Position numbers and translations under genes: made by a program | Notes under the pieces: model-generated | Database searches by the model: none | Told to the model about the DNA's origin: nothing | Seen by the model: only the letters and a program-made list of their open reading frames with translations | Shown: one piece after another, positions 22,141 through 33,092 of the stretch | Layout of the letters: every line of letters starts with the position of its first letter | How positions within the stretch are numbered: the stretch's first letter is position 1 | NCBI GenBank assembly: GCA_917880885.1 | Contig: OU862907.1 | Coordinates: forward strand, 71,543,072-71,607,071 | Source: Limnephilus marmoratus | Lineage: Eukaryota > Arthropoda > Insecta > Trichoptera > Limnephilidae | DNA length: 64,000 nucleotides | Direction of reading: 5' to 3'

Positions 22141-22236
22141 TGCGCATGCCGGGTTCGAACCCGCGACCTCCGGAATGTGAGTCAAGAGTCTTAGCCACTG
22201 GACTACGGAGGTCGTCCAGTGGCTAAGACTCTTGCT
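22141..22236 (-). repeat. tRNA-like sequence with head-to-head partial copy
   Basis: The minus strand of 22,141-22,213 has A-box-like TAGTCCAGTGGCTAAGACTC and a perfect B box (GGGTTCGAACCC). The layout is tRNA-like, with CGGAGGTCGC between the anticodon and T arms. The anticodon stem does not pair well. Directly adjoining on the plus strand (22,208-22,232) the 5' half is repeated in the opposite direction, making an inverted repeat of about 18 bp. Most likely a tRNA-derived SINE rather than a functional tRNA. Confidence 0.55.
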
Positions 22237-22320
22237 ACCTATCGCAAAAAGGAGCCAATTTTATGCATCCCGAATAATTATTGGTAACTAAAATAACCTA
22301 GTTCCTGTTCACTCTATATA

Positions 22321-22793
22321 TTTTTTTTACATTAGCTCCACACTGCAGGCCCTGAGGAAAACAATTTCCCTCAAGGCCTATGTCATCTTTGAGGATGCTG
22401 TGTGGAGGGTATTTTTGGGGAAAGGAAGGAGAGGTAGTTTTGGGAAAGAAAAAAGTATGAAGCGTAGTTAGGAATCTGGGGGGTCAATGTGTCCAGGAGT
22501 GACAGACATATGAATCCAACCCTCCCACTGTGATATAAGGCGTGGATCGAGAGTCCGGTTGGAGAGATGAAAAGGGCTCCCTCAACCAGTCTCTCCCGAT
22601 CCGGCCCGCCATGTAGAAGGTGGGCAAATTCATAGGCTGCCAAGACCTAGACACAGCTCACCCCGTGAACCCGGGCACCCCCGCTAAGACACCAAACATA
22701 TCTAACCACTTGGTGTGACCTATGGCAGGGCTGTTAGTTTTCTTGTAAATGGTGGTTCCCGGGGCGGCGGTACCCACACCTGCCTCCCAAATT
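22321..22793 (-). mobile_element. SINE-A, long form with poly-A
   Basis: The minus-strand copy runs from the GGGAGGCAGG start near 22,793 to the hairpin and GTGGAGCTAATGT followed by eight or more A near 22,321. It includes the long-form block GTCACTCCTGGACACATTGA. Confidence 0.8.
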
Positions 22794-23272
22794 TTTAATT
22801 TTATTGTTGTTTTTCCTGTTGTTGGGATTCTGTTTTGGTTTCCTTCAAAATAATATTTATGTTACCAATCATTATGTACCTACGATAGATACACCGTTGG
22901 CAAATCGAGAACGAATTAAAAGGATTCTGAAAGCATCGTAGTTTAAACGTACTGCATACAGGAATATACGGAGGTCGTCAAATGTTCGTAATGAACGGAC
23001 GCCCTAAATATGGAATGAAGTGTGATATACGTACGATATACGCGGTTGCCAAAACGGCGGCAATATGAAAGGACGCCCAAAAGACTCTAAAGTATACGTA
23101 CCTATCAAAAAATTGAATACCCTCAAAACACAATTTCTGGATAATTCTTTTACTATCACTCTTTTGTCAACCTAAAAACATGTGAACATTCACAGCAATT
23201 TTATTTAAAAACCTACCGTAAGCAGTGGTAGCCAAAAGGATGCGAAGTGAAAGGACGCCAAATCTGTAGCGG

Positions 23273-23308
<36 letters not shown>

Positions 23309-23437
23309 ACATATTTCACAACTTTAACCATTAAAAAAACGTACGTGTCTATTTGTTTTTTTGTGTTTAAATAGTGAAATAACACAAATCAATAAAAAAA
23401 TATATACATATAAATATATATATATATACATGCTGTA
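22794..23437. other. Non-coding with (TA)n tracts
   Basis: Short TA-rich microsatellites lie at 23,277-23,305 and 23,398-23,430. The word GGACGCC recurs (about 23,001, 23,074, 23,255). No gene is supported. Confidence 0.5.
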
Positions 23438-23692
23438 TTTGCGACACGTTCCAGAGTGGAAGATACTCTCAGTATCACCCTGATGTAAGACCGCCATTTC
23501 GAATTGAAGCATTGCTTGAAATGGCTTTAGCCCTGGTTGTTGACTCGATCTGAAGAGCCAGGTACTTACCAACCTTCATAACTGCATCCCCTTCCCGCTA
23601 CATCCAGCCTTACAAAATTGGGTATGCTATGTATAGCCTGACTTGTTCCAGGCGGTTGGGAGCGGTTGGGACTCTTGTGCAGTATTAACATA
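23438..23692 (-). repeat. Family E repeat, minus copy
   Basis: This is the reverse complement of the 21,817-22,080 repeat with moderate divergence. The two copies form an inverted pair enclosing the tRNA-like sequence and one SINE-A. Confidence 0.55.
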
Positions 23693-23859
23693 AAAATAAA
23701 GTCACGTAAATCAATCCAACCTTTCGGGTCTGATCATACTAAATCTCCGATTTATATGCCGTAATAAATATGATAAAAATAATACGAGTATATATTATAT
23801 GGATAATTTGAATAGCATTGTTTTAGTGCAAAAACGCTTATATGTTACAATATATGTTC

Positions 23860-24208
23860 TCAGGGTCTACGAGGGGATGCTGTGTGGAGGGTCTTTTTGA
23901 GGAAAGAAAGAATAGGAAGTTCTTGGATGGAAATAGGAATGAGGGGTGGGTAGGAATCTGGGGATTAGTGTGTATAGGAGTGACGGACGTAAGAAACTGT
24001 CCTTCCAACTGCGGTGCAAGGCAATGGGGTCGAGAGAGTCAGGCTGGAAAGGTCCAAAGGAATCCTTCACGCAGTCTCTCTCGATCCGGCCCGCCACGCA
24101 GCTGGTGGGAAGACTCATCCGCCGTCAAGACCTGGACAAACCTCACCCCATGAACCCAGGCACTCCTGCTAAGTCACCAAACGTAGCGAACCACTTGGGG
24201 AGACCTTT
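23860..24208 (-). mobile_element. SINE-A, long form, end-truncated
   Basis: The minus-strand match covers the middle of the long form and lacks both the G-rich start and the A-tail. It is followed at once by another SINE-A in the same orientation, so two copies lie in tandem. Confidence 0.65.
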
Positions 24209-24210
24209 TC

Positions 24211-24652
24211 ACAGCTCCACACAGGAGGCCCTGAGGAAAATAATTCCTTTCAGGGCCTATGTCATTTTTGGGAAGGAAGTAGAGGAAGTTGTGGGAAGAA
24301 AAAGGTATGAGGGGTGGGTAGGAATCTGGGAGTCAGTGTGTCAAGGATGATGCACATATGAATCAATCCCTCCCCACTGCGGGTAAAGCGATGTTCCGAG
24401 AGTCCTGCTGGAGAGGTCTACAGATCTTCCTCAACCAGTCTTTCCCGATCCGGCCTGTCACGAAGTTGGTGGGCAGACGCATCCGTCGCCAGGATCCAGA
24501 CAAAACTCACACCACGAACCCGGCCACCCCTGCTAAGTCACCAAACGTAGCGAACCACCTGGGGTGACCTATGGCAGAGGTGTTGGTTATCCAGTTCCCG
24601 TTCCAGTTCCGGTTCCCGGAGCGGCGGTACCAATACCCGCCTCTCAAATAAT
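24211..24652 (-). mobile_element. SINE-A, long form
   Basis: This second copy of the tandem pair is nearly full length, from GAGGCGGGTATTGGTACCGC near 24,650 to the CCTGAGG hairpin and GGAGCTG near 24,211. It contains a short duplicated GTTCCCGTTCCAGTTCC stretch near 24,595. Confidence 0.7.
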
Positions 24653-25369
24653 AACTAATAAACGTAGGACCTATCTGATGACTAGCAGCCAAAAATAAAA
24701 CACGCCTAAAACATTATTTAATAAGTATAATTGTCTGAAAACGTACGTTTTCATTGATGATTTTACGATGTTATTATTTTACAAAAACTTACTCTTGAAA
24801 CTTGTTTCCCAACCAAGAAACAAATTATTTCTAAAAAATTGTCGAATGTATAAGAAACTATTTAAAAATCACACCCGAATATTTAGGTCTCACCGCGAAA
24901 AAATCGGACACATAAGCTAAACCCATAAGTACCTATCAAAGTTCAATGAATTGAAATGCTTTCCGATCTCCCTGTAATACCAAGCACGTTAGATAAAGTA
25001 ACTTCACGCAAGAGTACGCGCTCTTGTCTAACATCCAGTGTCCTTTGTCCAATATCCAACTTTCGCAAACAAGAATTCGTCACTTTGGCCAACATCCAAA
25101 TTAAAAACGTGTTTTCTGCGTAATTTTATACATTTAGAACATATTTTACTTAACCTATCCTGGTCTGTAATGCGTAAATCCTACACATTGCTTCTAATAA
25201 CTTTTATATCTCTATAAATATAATGAATTCTGGGTTTAGATTTTAGGTATTCCTCCGTTATACATTTACACACTGAATTAAAAAATAATATTTTAAATAA
25301 TTAGAAAATTCAATTAAAAATCAGAGATATTTTGTTAAATATCGGGAATAAACCACAAATACAATCAAC
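24653..25369. other. AT-rich non-coding, no gene seen
   Basis: Only short frames occur. AACATCCA-type words lie at 25,030-25,095, related to those at 1360-1450. Confidence 0.4.
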
Positions 25370-25640
25370 CGTGTGCCAGTGTGGACCGTGATACGCGAAG
25401 AGTGTGCGGGGGGAGATGACACGCTATGTGACGTCTCGCTCTACTTTGTTATACGGGAACAAGAGAAACAGAGACCGCCGTGTTGTGTTTCGACCGTCGA
25501 TACCTACGACCGCGTAGTAGCTAAACATGCATAGCTGTATGTATGTATTGGATAGCAGCCCAGCGCCCAGCGCCTCAGTCGTTCGCGGACAATCGTTTGA
25601 GATGGCCTCCTCGCCCGTTTTTTGAGCAACGGACGATGGT
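25370..25640 (+). promoter_or_regulatory. CpG-rich segment, possible promoter
   Basis: The segment is clearly richer in G+C and CpG than its AT-rich surroundings. It contains TCAGTC at 25,575-25,580, a match to the arthropod initiator. No downstream promoter element of the expected form follows at +28. Any target gene is unclear, because the next downstream frame is a broken zinc-finger array. This is an inference only. Confidence 0.2.
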
Positions 25641-25873
25641 TATTTCATGTTTTCAGCAATTAAATTACAATTATTATCACTTGTAACACAAATTACGAAA
25701 AACAAAAGCAATTAGCTATGAATGTTCATATATTTCCGATATAAAGTCGATGATTTTAACACGTGAATTGATTACACAGCACCGGAGCGCGCGTAATTTT
25801 TTAGCACAGTAAGGGAAAGGTTAAAAAAAACAATTTGTAATACTTTAAAACATTATAGTAGACTTACAATTTT

Positions 25874-26012
25874 GGAGCGTTCAAGTATTATGTAACGCAA
25901 TTTTTGACCCCCCCTCCCCCCCATGTAACGCGCCGTAACATTTTCCTGTTCAACCCCCCCACCCCCCCCTAAGCGTTACGTAACACCCAAGTAACAAAAT
26001 TTTTACCTGAAA
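25874..26012 (+). repeat. C-rich GTTACGTAACG repeat, left copy
   Basis: Palindromic words (GCGTTACGTAAC, TGTAACGCGCCGTAAC) alternate with runs of 6-8 C. The outer end reads GAGCGTTCAAGTATTATGTA. The same element lies inverted at 28,138-28,256. It looks like a MITE or palindromic repeat, and no coding is present. Confidence 0.6.
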
Positions 26013-26189
26013 GTCACAATTAAGTTGCGCAACGTAGTGAAATGTCGCTTAAATACCCTTTTTCTTGATTTTATCGCGTTTGGGGTAATAAATAAAACAA
26101 GAGATTTCTTACTCGCGATACATTATAAACATTTTATTTATTCATATTGTCATTTATGAAAAAAATTGAGAATATTATTATTTTTATCG

Positions 26190-26346
26190 GCCTTGTATTC
26201 CTTCCAGATCTCCACAATTAAACACTGTCTTACCTAGAATAAACCTACATGGTTTTACAACACATACTTTCTTTTACATTAGCTTTAGTGAGGAGGCCCT
26301 GAGGAAAGTAATTTCCCTAAGTTTTCGCTGTGGAGCAATACTTTAC
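26190..26346 (-). mobile_element. LINE scrap joined to a SINE-A fragment
   Basis: 26,190-26,255 resembles the LINE relic around 19,130-19,195 (GGCCTTGYATTC, GATCTCCAC, CATGGTTTTAC). 26,278-26,346 carries the SINE-A hairpin block (GAGGCCCTGAGGAAAGTAAT) and TGGAGC. Both are short decayed pieces. Confidence 0.45.
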
Positions 26347-26447
26347 TCCACTATGATTCACAAGCTGACTCATAGTGGAGTTAAACCCTTTCCACGGCCC
26401 GAATGCAGTTATACAAGTTCTCAATGGGAAGATTTAAAAATCAACAG

Positions 26448-27680
26448 TAGGTATGATTCACAGAAGATATAAACCATTTTCATGTCCTGACTGCAACTAT
26501 TCGTGTTCTCTAAAGAGATATCTAAGAAGTCACTTGCTGACTCAGGGTGTAGAAAAACCGTTTTCATGTTCCGACTGCAACTATTCATGTACTACGAAGA
26601 GAAATCTAAAAATTACCCGTGTTTACCCACAGTGGAGAAAAATCCATTTCATGTCCTGACTGCAACTATTCTACTTCTCGAAAAAAAATAACGAAAACGG
26701 CATTTGCTAACTCACAGTGACGAAAAATCTTTTTCTTGTCCCGATTGCGACTATTCATGTGCTACACAACGATATCCAAAAGTTCACGTGTTGAACCACA
26801 CTGGACAAAAACCTTTTTTATGTCCCGACTGCAATTATTAATGTAGTGCAAAGGAACTTCTTAGAAATCATTTGCTTACTCAAAGTGATACAAAACCTTT
26901 AACATGTTTCTACTGCACTATTCATGTTCTACAAAGAGTCACCAAAAATCACATGTTAACGCACAGTGGACAAAAACCATTTTCCTGTCCAGAATGCAGT
27001 TATACAAGTTCTCAAAAGGACAATTTATAAATCCACCGTTCGATTTACAGAAGAGAAAACCTTTTACATGTCCTGACTGTAACTATTTGTGTTCTTAAAA
27101 AGGATATCCAAGAATTCACTTGCTGACTCTACTCATTGTGCAAAAAGCATTTTTCATGTTCCGACTGTAACTATTCAGAGAAATAAAAAAATCACATGTT
27201 TACTCACAGTGATGAAAAACCCATTTCATGCCGACTGCAACTATTCTTCTTCTCGAAAAAAAAACTAAAACGGCACTTGCTAATTCACAGTGATGAAAAA
27301 CCGTTTACTTGTCCCGAGTGCGAATATTCAGGCGCTACAAAACGGTATCTAAAAATTCACATGTTTACCCACACTGGACCAAAACCTTTTTCGTGTCCCG
27401 ACTGCAATTATTCATGTTGTACAAAAGAACTTCTTAGAAATCATTTGCTGACTCACAGTGCTACAAAACCACTTACATGTCTCTACTGCAACTATTCGTG
27501 TTCTACAAAGAGGCACGAAAAATCACATGCTTACCTTTAGCAGACAAAACTATTTTTTGTCCCAGCGTGGTTTTTCAAGTTCTCGAAAGGGAGATTAAAA
27601 AATCCACAGAACGATTCAAAGTGAAGAAAACCCTTTTCATGTTCTGAGTGTAATTATGCATGTACTACGAAACCTAGCTT
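26448..27680 (+). pseudogene. Broken C2H2 zinc-finger array
   Basis: Fingers of the same type as the 32-kb gene (FSCPDCNYSC..SH..TH with a Lys-Pro linker) can be read in all three frames. The clearest pieces are 26,453-26,650 and 27,196-27,540, the latter with FTCPECEYSG, HMFTHTGPKP and FSCPDCNYSCCTKELL. Stops and small indels separate them, for example at 26,657, 26,840 and 27,538. No upstream linker exon was found. This is probably a decayed relative of the cassettes at 32 and 41 kb. C2H2 fingers of this kind normally bind DNA in the nucleus. Confidence 0.8.
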
Positions 27681-27689
27681 TAGGTAATA

Positions 27690-28137
27690 TTATTATATTT
27701 TAGCAGTAAACTAACCTGTGTGTAATAACTAAAAAGCATTATTCTTACTAAAAACTCTCGTATAACATCATTCATATGTTGCATAATTTTTCATTTTTTA
27801 ATTTTTCTTTTGCTGTCTTCCGAATTTTGCTGGCATTTTTTGGTTGCGCTGCGCTGGCAAGTCAGCATGAGAACCTTTATAGGCCAATAACCTGATGAAG
27901 TAAATCTCCTGGTTTGGAGGACATTATAATTCCTAAAAACTCACATTAACTACACTGACTACAGCAAATTGTGTTTATGCGTATTTCGTGTTTAAAACAC
28001 TAATGAATACTGACAACGAAAATAAAATAAAAATGATGCACAATACAGTCGAGGAATTCCCCGTACAACATAAACTAAAAGGCTTGCGAACTTGGAAGAT
28101 TTCAATTCCTTAGTTTTTTATTTAAATAAAGAAAAAC
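27690..28137. other. Intergenic, nothing recognised
   Basis: AT-rich sequence without a credible frame or repeat end. Confidence 0.4.
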
Positions 28138-28256
28138 ATGTTACGTAACGCGTCCTTCGAACCCCCCCCCCCCCCCCTCCCCGTAACGCGCCGTAACGTT
28201 TCACCAGACCCCCCCTCCCCCCCCCAAGAGCGTTACGTAATACTTGAACGGCCCCT
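28138..28256 (-). repeat. C-rich GTTACGTAACG repeat, right copy (inverted)
   Basis: On the minus strand the outer end reads GGGGCCGTTCAAGTATTACG, matching the left copy's GAGCGTTCAAGTATTATG. Long C runs separate GTAACGCGCCGTAACG words, as in the left copy. The pair brackets the broken zinc-finger array. Confidence 0.6.
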
Positions 28257-28319
28257 TAGCTAATTTTATTTTATATGCCTTTTTCGTAAAAAAAACTTTA
28301 AAGCGCTGTTTCTCACGAT

Positions 28320-28390
28320 TTACGTTTTGGTCTGTTGGAGTAAAACGAACTAAAGCGACGACATGGCAAGAGCTCTACCGATTGAGCTAC
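28320..28390 (-). repeat. tRNA-like 5' half with A box
   Basis: Minus-strand CCGTAGCTCAATCGGTAGAG is a good tRNA D arm and A box. No T arm or B box follows. Instead it runs into a tail (CGTCGCTTTAGTTCG..CTCCAACAGACC) shared with 1168-1202. Confidence 0.45.
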
Positions 28391-28604
28391 GGAACGCATA
28401 TAAATTCGGTCGCTTTTAACTTCGACTAAGAACTACCAACATTATCTTCATTTTCTTTACGCACATATTATTATTATATCATGATTTTTTATGGTTCACG
28501 GGTCTGTTTTCCATCTACGATTCTAATTTCAGATCTATGTACTGCGTGGTAAATTTAATAATTACAAAATTCTACTATATCACCACATTACCTGTTTCAC
28601 CAGA

Positions 28605-28755
28605 TAACCTCGCCTTACTTGAGATACTCTGGACAGGTGGTTACTCGTCAAACTGAGGATTCCAACTTGGACAAACTCATAGTCACTGACAAAGTGCTAG
28701 GAACAGTTGGGACCTCTTGTCCGGTGAAAAAATTAATAAGTTTGAATTTATGGCA
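28605..28755 (+). pseudogene. LINE RT C-terminal scrap
   Basis: The frame reads YLRYSGQVVTRQ, EDSNLDKLIVTDKVLGTV. This resembles the YLRYFGHVxRR..DNLDKLIVTGKV segment at the end of insect non-LTR reverse transcriptases. The frame then degenerates. Recognised by pattern only. Confidence 0.4.
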
Positions 28756-29860
28756 ACAGCACAATATGTATAAGATGATTATTATTATCAAAAGTAGGAA
28801 CTGTCTTTAACGATTATTTTCTTCGATAATTCATTGTCTATGGAACCTTATCGTATCTCGTGACGTTCCTACTGCGTCATCCGTCAACATTAATCTTTTA
28901 AAAGTAATATTGTATTGAGTGCACAAAACTTGCTTTCCAATTTTACTGTTTTATTTATCTTCAGTGACCATTACATTTTTATTGTGAAGACAAATTATTG
29001 CACTTTCCTCGTGACGTTTCTTCAACACATTGGTATTGACCGCCGCGCTTCACCTTGTACGTAAATGTTTTAAGTTATTTTGACTAAGTAAGACCTAAAT
29101 CCCTCAATTGGTATTGATAAATTGCCCCCAATGGCAATAAACAAGCTCTGAGGAACGATTTAATATATTTTCTGGATATGGAAAAGGTTCTTTGCAGAAT
29201 CGGTCAAATTTGTGTGATTTTCTACGGCTGTCAATTGCTTTATCTATGGTGACGTTGGTTGATGTCAGATGTCAGCGGTTGCATATTTTAGTGTTGAATG
29301 TTAAAAATACGAATTACTTTATGTATACATGATTTTTTATTCATTTAATGCATGTTTTATGTTTTATACCGTGGATTTGAAATTTGTTATGTTTTGTTTC
29401 AATCTAAATGCATTACGCATGAATACTTTACCGATCCAAAGAAACTATTTTGTGCACGTAATTACATATTTTTCAGCAAATTCCGTTTGAAAACCTACAA
29501 AAGATACAGAAGAGCTCCTCTGAACGGGATACGGGAACGGATAGTTTTACAAAGATTATTCCCTTCCAGAATTCTTTTTGTATTAATGCGATATATTTAT
29601 AACTTACTCGTTTAACTAATAAAACTGTTTGGTATTTGATATATAAGGTCAAATAACCTTTAATGATTTTGAATTGATTGTAGGATAGTCCAGATCACCT
29701 CCAAGCCTATGCATATTTTCTTTTAAGAGAATATGATTTCTAAAAACTCCTTTATAACAACTCGAAAATTCGTAATTAATTAATTTTCTGTTGCAGTTTT
29801 AATTTTCAAGCTTGGACCAATAAACACCATTAATGAACTAGAACGCTATCAAAGAAGGCC
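28756..29860. other. Upstream region of zinc-finger gene, no gene seen
   Basis: AT-rich. A possible 3' splice site (TTCTGTTGCAG, ending at 29,797) precedes the ATG at 29,861 by 63 bp, so the first coding exon may start in a 5' UTR exon. The 87-aa frame at 29,352-29,615 is not recognised. Confidence 0.35.
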
Positions 29861-32800
29861 ATGGATCTTCCCAACCCAGAGAGTGTTTCCATCAAAGTGG
29901 AACCAGGGTCCCAGGAAGACGGTGCAGGTGAAATGCCCTATACGGATATTGATATCTACCTCCCGGATGTGAAGAAGGAATGTTTGCAGTATGCTGCAAG
30001 TACTTCAACAGCCAGTAAGTTGCGTTGTAAATGAAGAACACGTTGAGTGTTGTTTCAGATTTTCGGAAGTCCTGTCCGATTTAGAATATAGTTCAGACAG
30101 ATATTTATTTCGATATTTACTATACCTATATCTTTACAATAAACTGCCGAGAAATCGCTTAAACTTATATTGTTCACAAAAAGTTTCCAATTTCTAGAGT
30201 AAATATCTCAATTGTGAGAAATGATGTAAGTTCCATGTATAATTGGTTTTATAAATATTTATAAAATTGATGCAAAATAACAATTTTCTTTTGACAATTA
30301 CAACCCAACTTTGTTGTGAAAGTTCACATAAGTAAAATGGTGTTTCTTTCCCATGGATACATTAAAAGAGAAAATAGGTTACTAAAAAGCCTCGATTACC
30401 TACATTCAGCGAGTTTACAAGCTAATAGCCGGCAGGAATTTACTAGCACTATCTGCTAGTAAACTCCTTTAGTGTAAAATCTGCTAGTTACATAGTAATA
30501 CACTGAGCGAGTTCATAAGCAGATAGTGATTACGCCGGCTAGTAGCTTGTAAACTCGCTCAATTTAATTGAGGCTTAAGACAACGCGCATATTTGCACCG
30601 AACTAGAGTGATTGGACATAATTGAGATTTACTGCGTTTAGTATCGCATAGTTAGTTCGTCAGACAAGCTGTCCTCAGCTTCCACATACAATTCTCTCTT
30701 TTGTATTTTTTATGGTGTACGTTCCTTACTTTGTATTTATTTAGTCTACGTTCCCTGAAACGGACATCTAGTTTCCTTCTTATTTCTCAATCCTGCAATT
30801 TTAAATATGTTATTTTGATGTTCAATTGCAGTATGTTCAGTAGTGCGAAGTCCTTACATACCTACCTCTTCAAAGAGAATCTACATTTTTTTTGTGATAA
30901 CTTTACCAAAGCGTTTTCTGTGTATTGTCATTTTTTTTTGTCTCTACAATGTATTTCAATAGTATCTTTACTTATTCTGTTTTATGAAAAAAAAATATAT
31001 TTTTCCTTATGGTACTATTTCTATAATTTTTAATACGCTGTTCTAAGTGCGTATTGTGTTTTGTTTCTCTAGGTAGCATTGATGCCGAGCTTGCTACTAT
31101 CAAGTTAGAACCAGGATCCCGAGAAGAAGTTAAAGGGGGAATTCCTTATACGGAAATTGACATAGAACTCCCGGATGTTAAAAAGGAATGCTTAGAGCGC
31201 TCTGAAGGATTGACCCAGACAAAAGGTAAAACTGATTTTAAGTTTGTTAACCTTTAACTATGGAAGTTACATTTTTGTTACACTAATATGGAAGTGCAGT
31301 CTCACAGACCGCCATCTTTAAACGACGGAATCTGTCTAGTTAAATAAGTTTTTTACAGAAAATTGGTTTTATTTTTTTACAGACTTTTTACTAAATGTAA
31401 ATAATCAAGACATTTAAATAAAAATATATTTATTTTAAACTAAAATCTAAACATTTAACAAACAAAGGCGCTTTTCAGCCATTTTTACTCGAGTTCACTT
31501 TGTACAAGGAAAATTTCTTTTTCAGTAAGTTTCACTAATTTTAAAAAAAAATATAAAGAATAAGAAATATTAAAAAAAACATATCATTATTTTCTTGAAA
31601 TAAAACAAACAATTTTTTAATGAAAATCACCACCAGCTCACTTTATGTCACAAACGTGGATGCGTGCTCTCACAGGCCGCTATCAAAATATTAAGCGAAA
31701 TTACTCACGCAAAATACAGCCGGTGACGAAACCTTCGCTCTTGACAGTCGTTTTGCCACTAAAACCGAAGCCACTGAGGCGGACAGATGCGTAGGGTACG
31801 CGGGAGGAAAGTTGCACGCGATTCATTAACTGCAAGCGGCCTGTGAGACCACACGTCCATAGTTAAAGGTTATAAAGGTAAAAAATTTCGTGCTCTCCTA
31901 ATTTTTGCATTTTTAAATTATTGTTCTTATATTTACTAAGCTTTGTCTGTAATCTTTTTCAGGCTTACTGAAAAACCTTAAGACGCATCTTGGGGGAAAG
32001 CGATACTCTTGTCCCCATTGTAACTACTCTTGCTCTCGTAAGTCAACGTTTGAACTGCACTTGCGCACACATTCTGGAGAAAACCTCTTTTCATGTGCCA
32101 TATGTAACTTTTCATGTTATCAAATAGAAACTCTAAAAAGGCACATGATTGCCCACAATGGAGAAAAATGTTTTTCATGTCCCGACTGCAACTATTCATG
32201 TTCTCGGAAGGGTGATTTAGAAACTCATATGTTCAGTCACAGTGGAACAAAATCTTTTTCATGTCCCGACTGCAACTATTCATGTTCTCGAAAGTATTAT
32301 TTAAAAATTCATATGTTCACTCACAGTGGAACAAAACTTTTTTATTGTCCCGACTGCAACTATTCATGTTCTCAAAAGAGTAATTTAAAAAGTCATATGT
32401 TCATTCACAGTGAAACAAAACCTTTTTCATGTCCTGACTGCAACTATTCATGTTTTCGAAAGGTTGATATAAACAGTCATATGTTCAATCACAGTGGAAA
32501 TAAACCCTTTTCTTGTCCCGACTGCAACTATTCATGTTCTCGAAAGGGTGATTTAAAAAGTCATATGTTCAGTCACAGGGTAACAAAACCTTTTTCATGT
32601 CCCGACTGCAAATATTCGTGTTCTCGAAAGGATTATTTAAAAAGACATATGTTCACTCACAGTAGAACAAAACCTATTTCTTGTGCTGACTGCAACTATG
32701 CATGTTCTCGAAAGGGTCAATTAAAAAGTCATATGTTCACTCACAGTGGAACAAAACCTTTTTCATGTCCCGACTGCAACTATTCATGTTTTCGAAAGGG

Positions 32801-33092
32801 TAATTTAAAAAGTCATATGTTCACTCACAGTGGAACAAAATCTTTTTCATGTCCCGACTGCAAGTATTCATGTTCTCGAAGGAGTCAATTAAAAATTCAT
32901 ACGTTCACTCACAGTGGAACAAAACCTTTCTCTTGTGCCGACTGCAACTATTCATGTTCTCAAAAGAGTAATTTAAAAAGACATTTGTTCAGTCACAATG
33001 GAACAAAACCTTTTTCAAGTCCCGACTGCTTTTATTCATGTTCTCGAAAGGGTAATTTAGATCGTTATTTGTTGACTCACGGTGGAATATAA
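29861..33092 (+). CDS. Multi-C2H2 zinc-finger protein, three coding exons
   Basis: Proposed exons are 29,861-30,014, 31,073-31,225 and 31,963-33,092. Donors are GTAAGT and GTAAAA; acceptors are TTTCTCTAG and TTTTTCAG. Phases agree, giving 478 codons without a stop. Exons 1 and 2 each encode one copy of an acidic module (IKxEPGSxE..PYTxIDI..LPDVKKECL). Exon 3 encodes 12 intact C2H2 fingers of 28-residue period (typical unit FSCPDCNYSCSRKGDLKSHM) with SGTKPF linkers, then a thirteenth lacking one Cys and one His. This predicts a nuclear DNA-binding protein. ATG context is GGCCATGG. Decayed fingers continue past the stop to about 33,480, so an older longer array was truncated. Exon 1 is followed by two downstream cassettes, this one and the one at 40.4 kb. 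Splicing is inferred, not shown. Confidence 0.75.
30388..30576. mobile_element. MITE with long TIRs in intron 1
   Basis: The ends read AAGCCTCGATTA and, inverted, AAGCCTCAATTA. An inner arm of 26 bp (AGCGAGTTTACAAGC..AGCCGGC) is repeated inverted with one mismatch. No target duplication could be fixed. It lies wholly within the first intron of the zinc-finger gene. Confidence 0.6.
31248..31872. mobile_element. Intron 2 MITE-like element
   Basis: TTAACCTTTAACTATGGA at the left is mirrored by TCCATAGTTAAAGGTTA at the right. Inner CTCACAGACCGCC and GCGGCCTGTGAG words are also inverted. The same element is in the paralogous intron at 40,610-41,245, so it was inserted before the cassette duplicated. 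Confidence 0.6.

Noticed and set aside
22141..22213. Functional tRNA gene
   Set aside because: A and B boxes are present, but the anticodon stem pairs poorly and the acceptor ends do not match. A tRNA-derived SINE is likelier.
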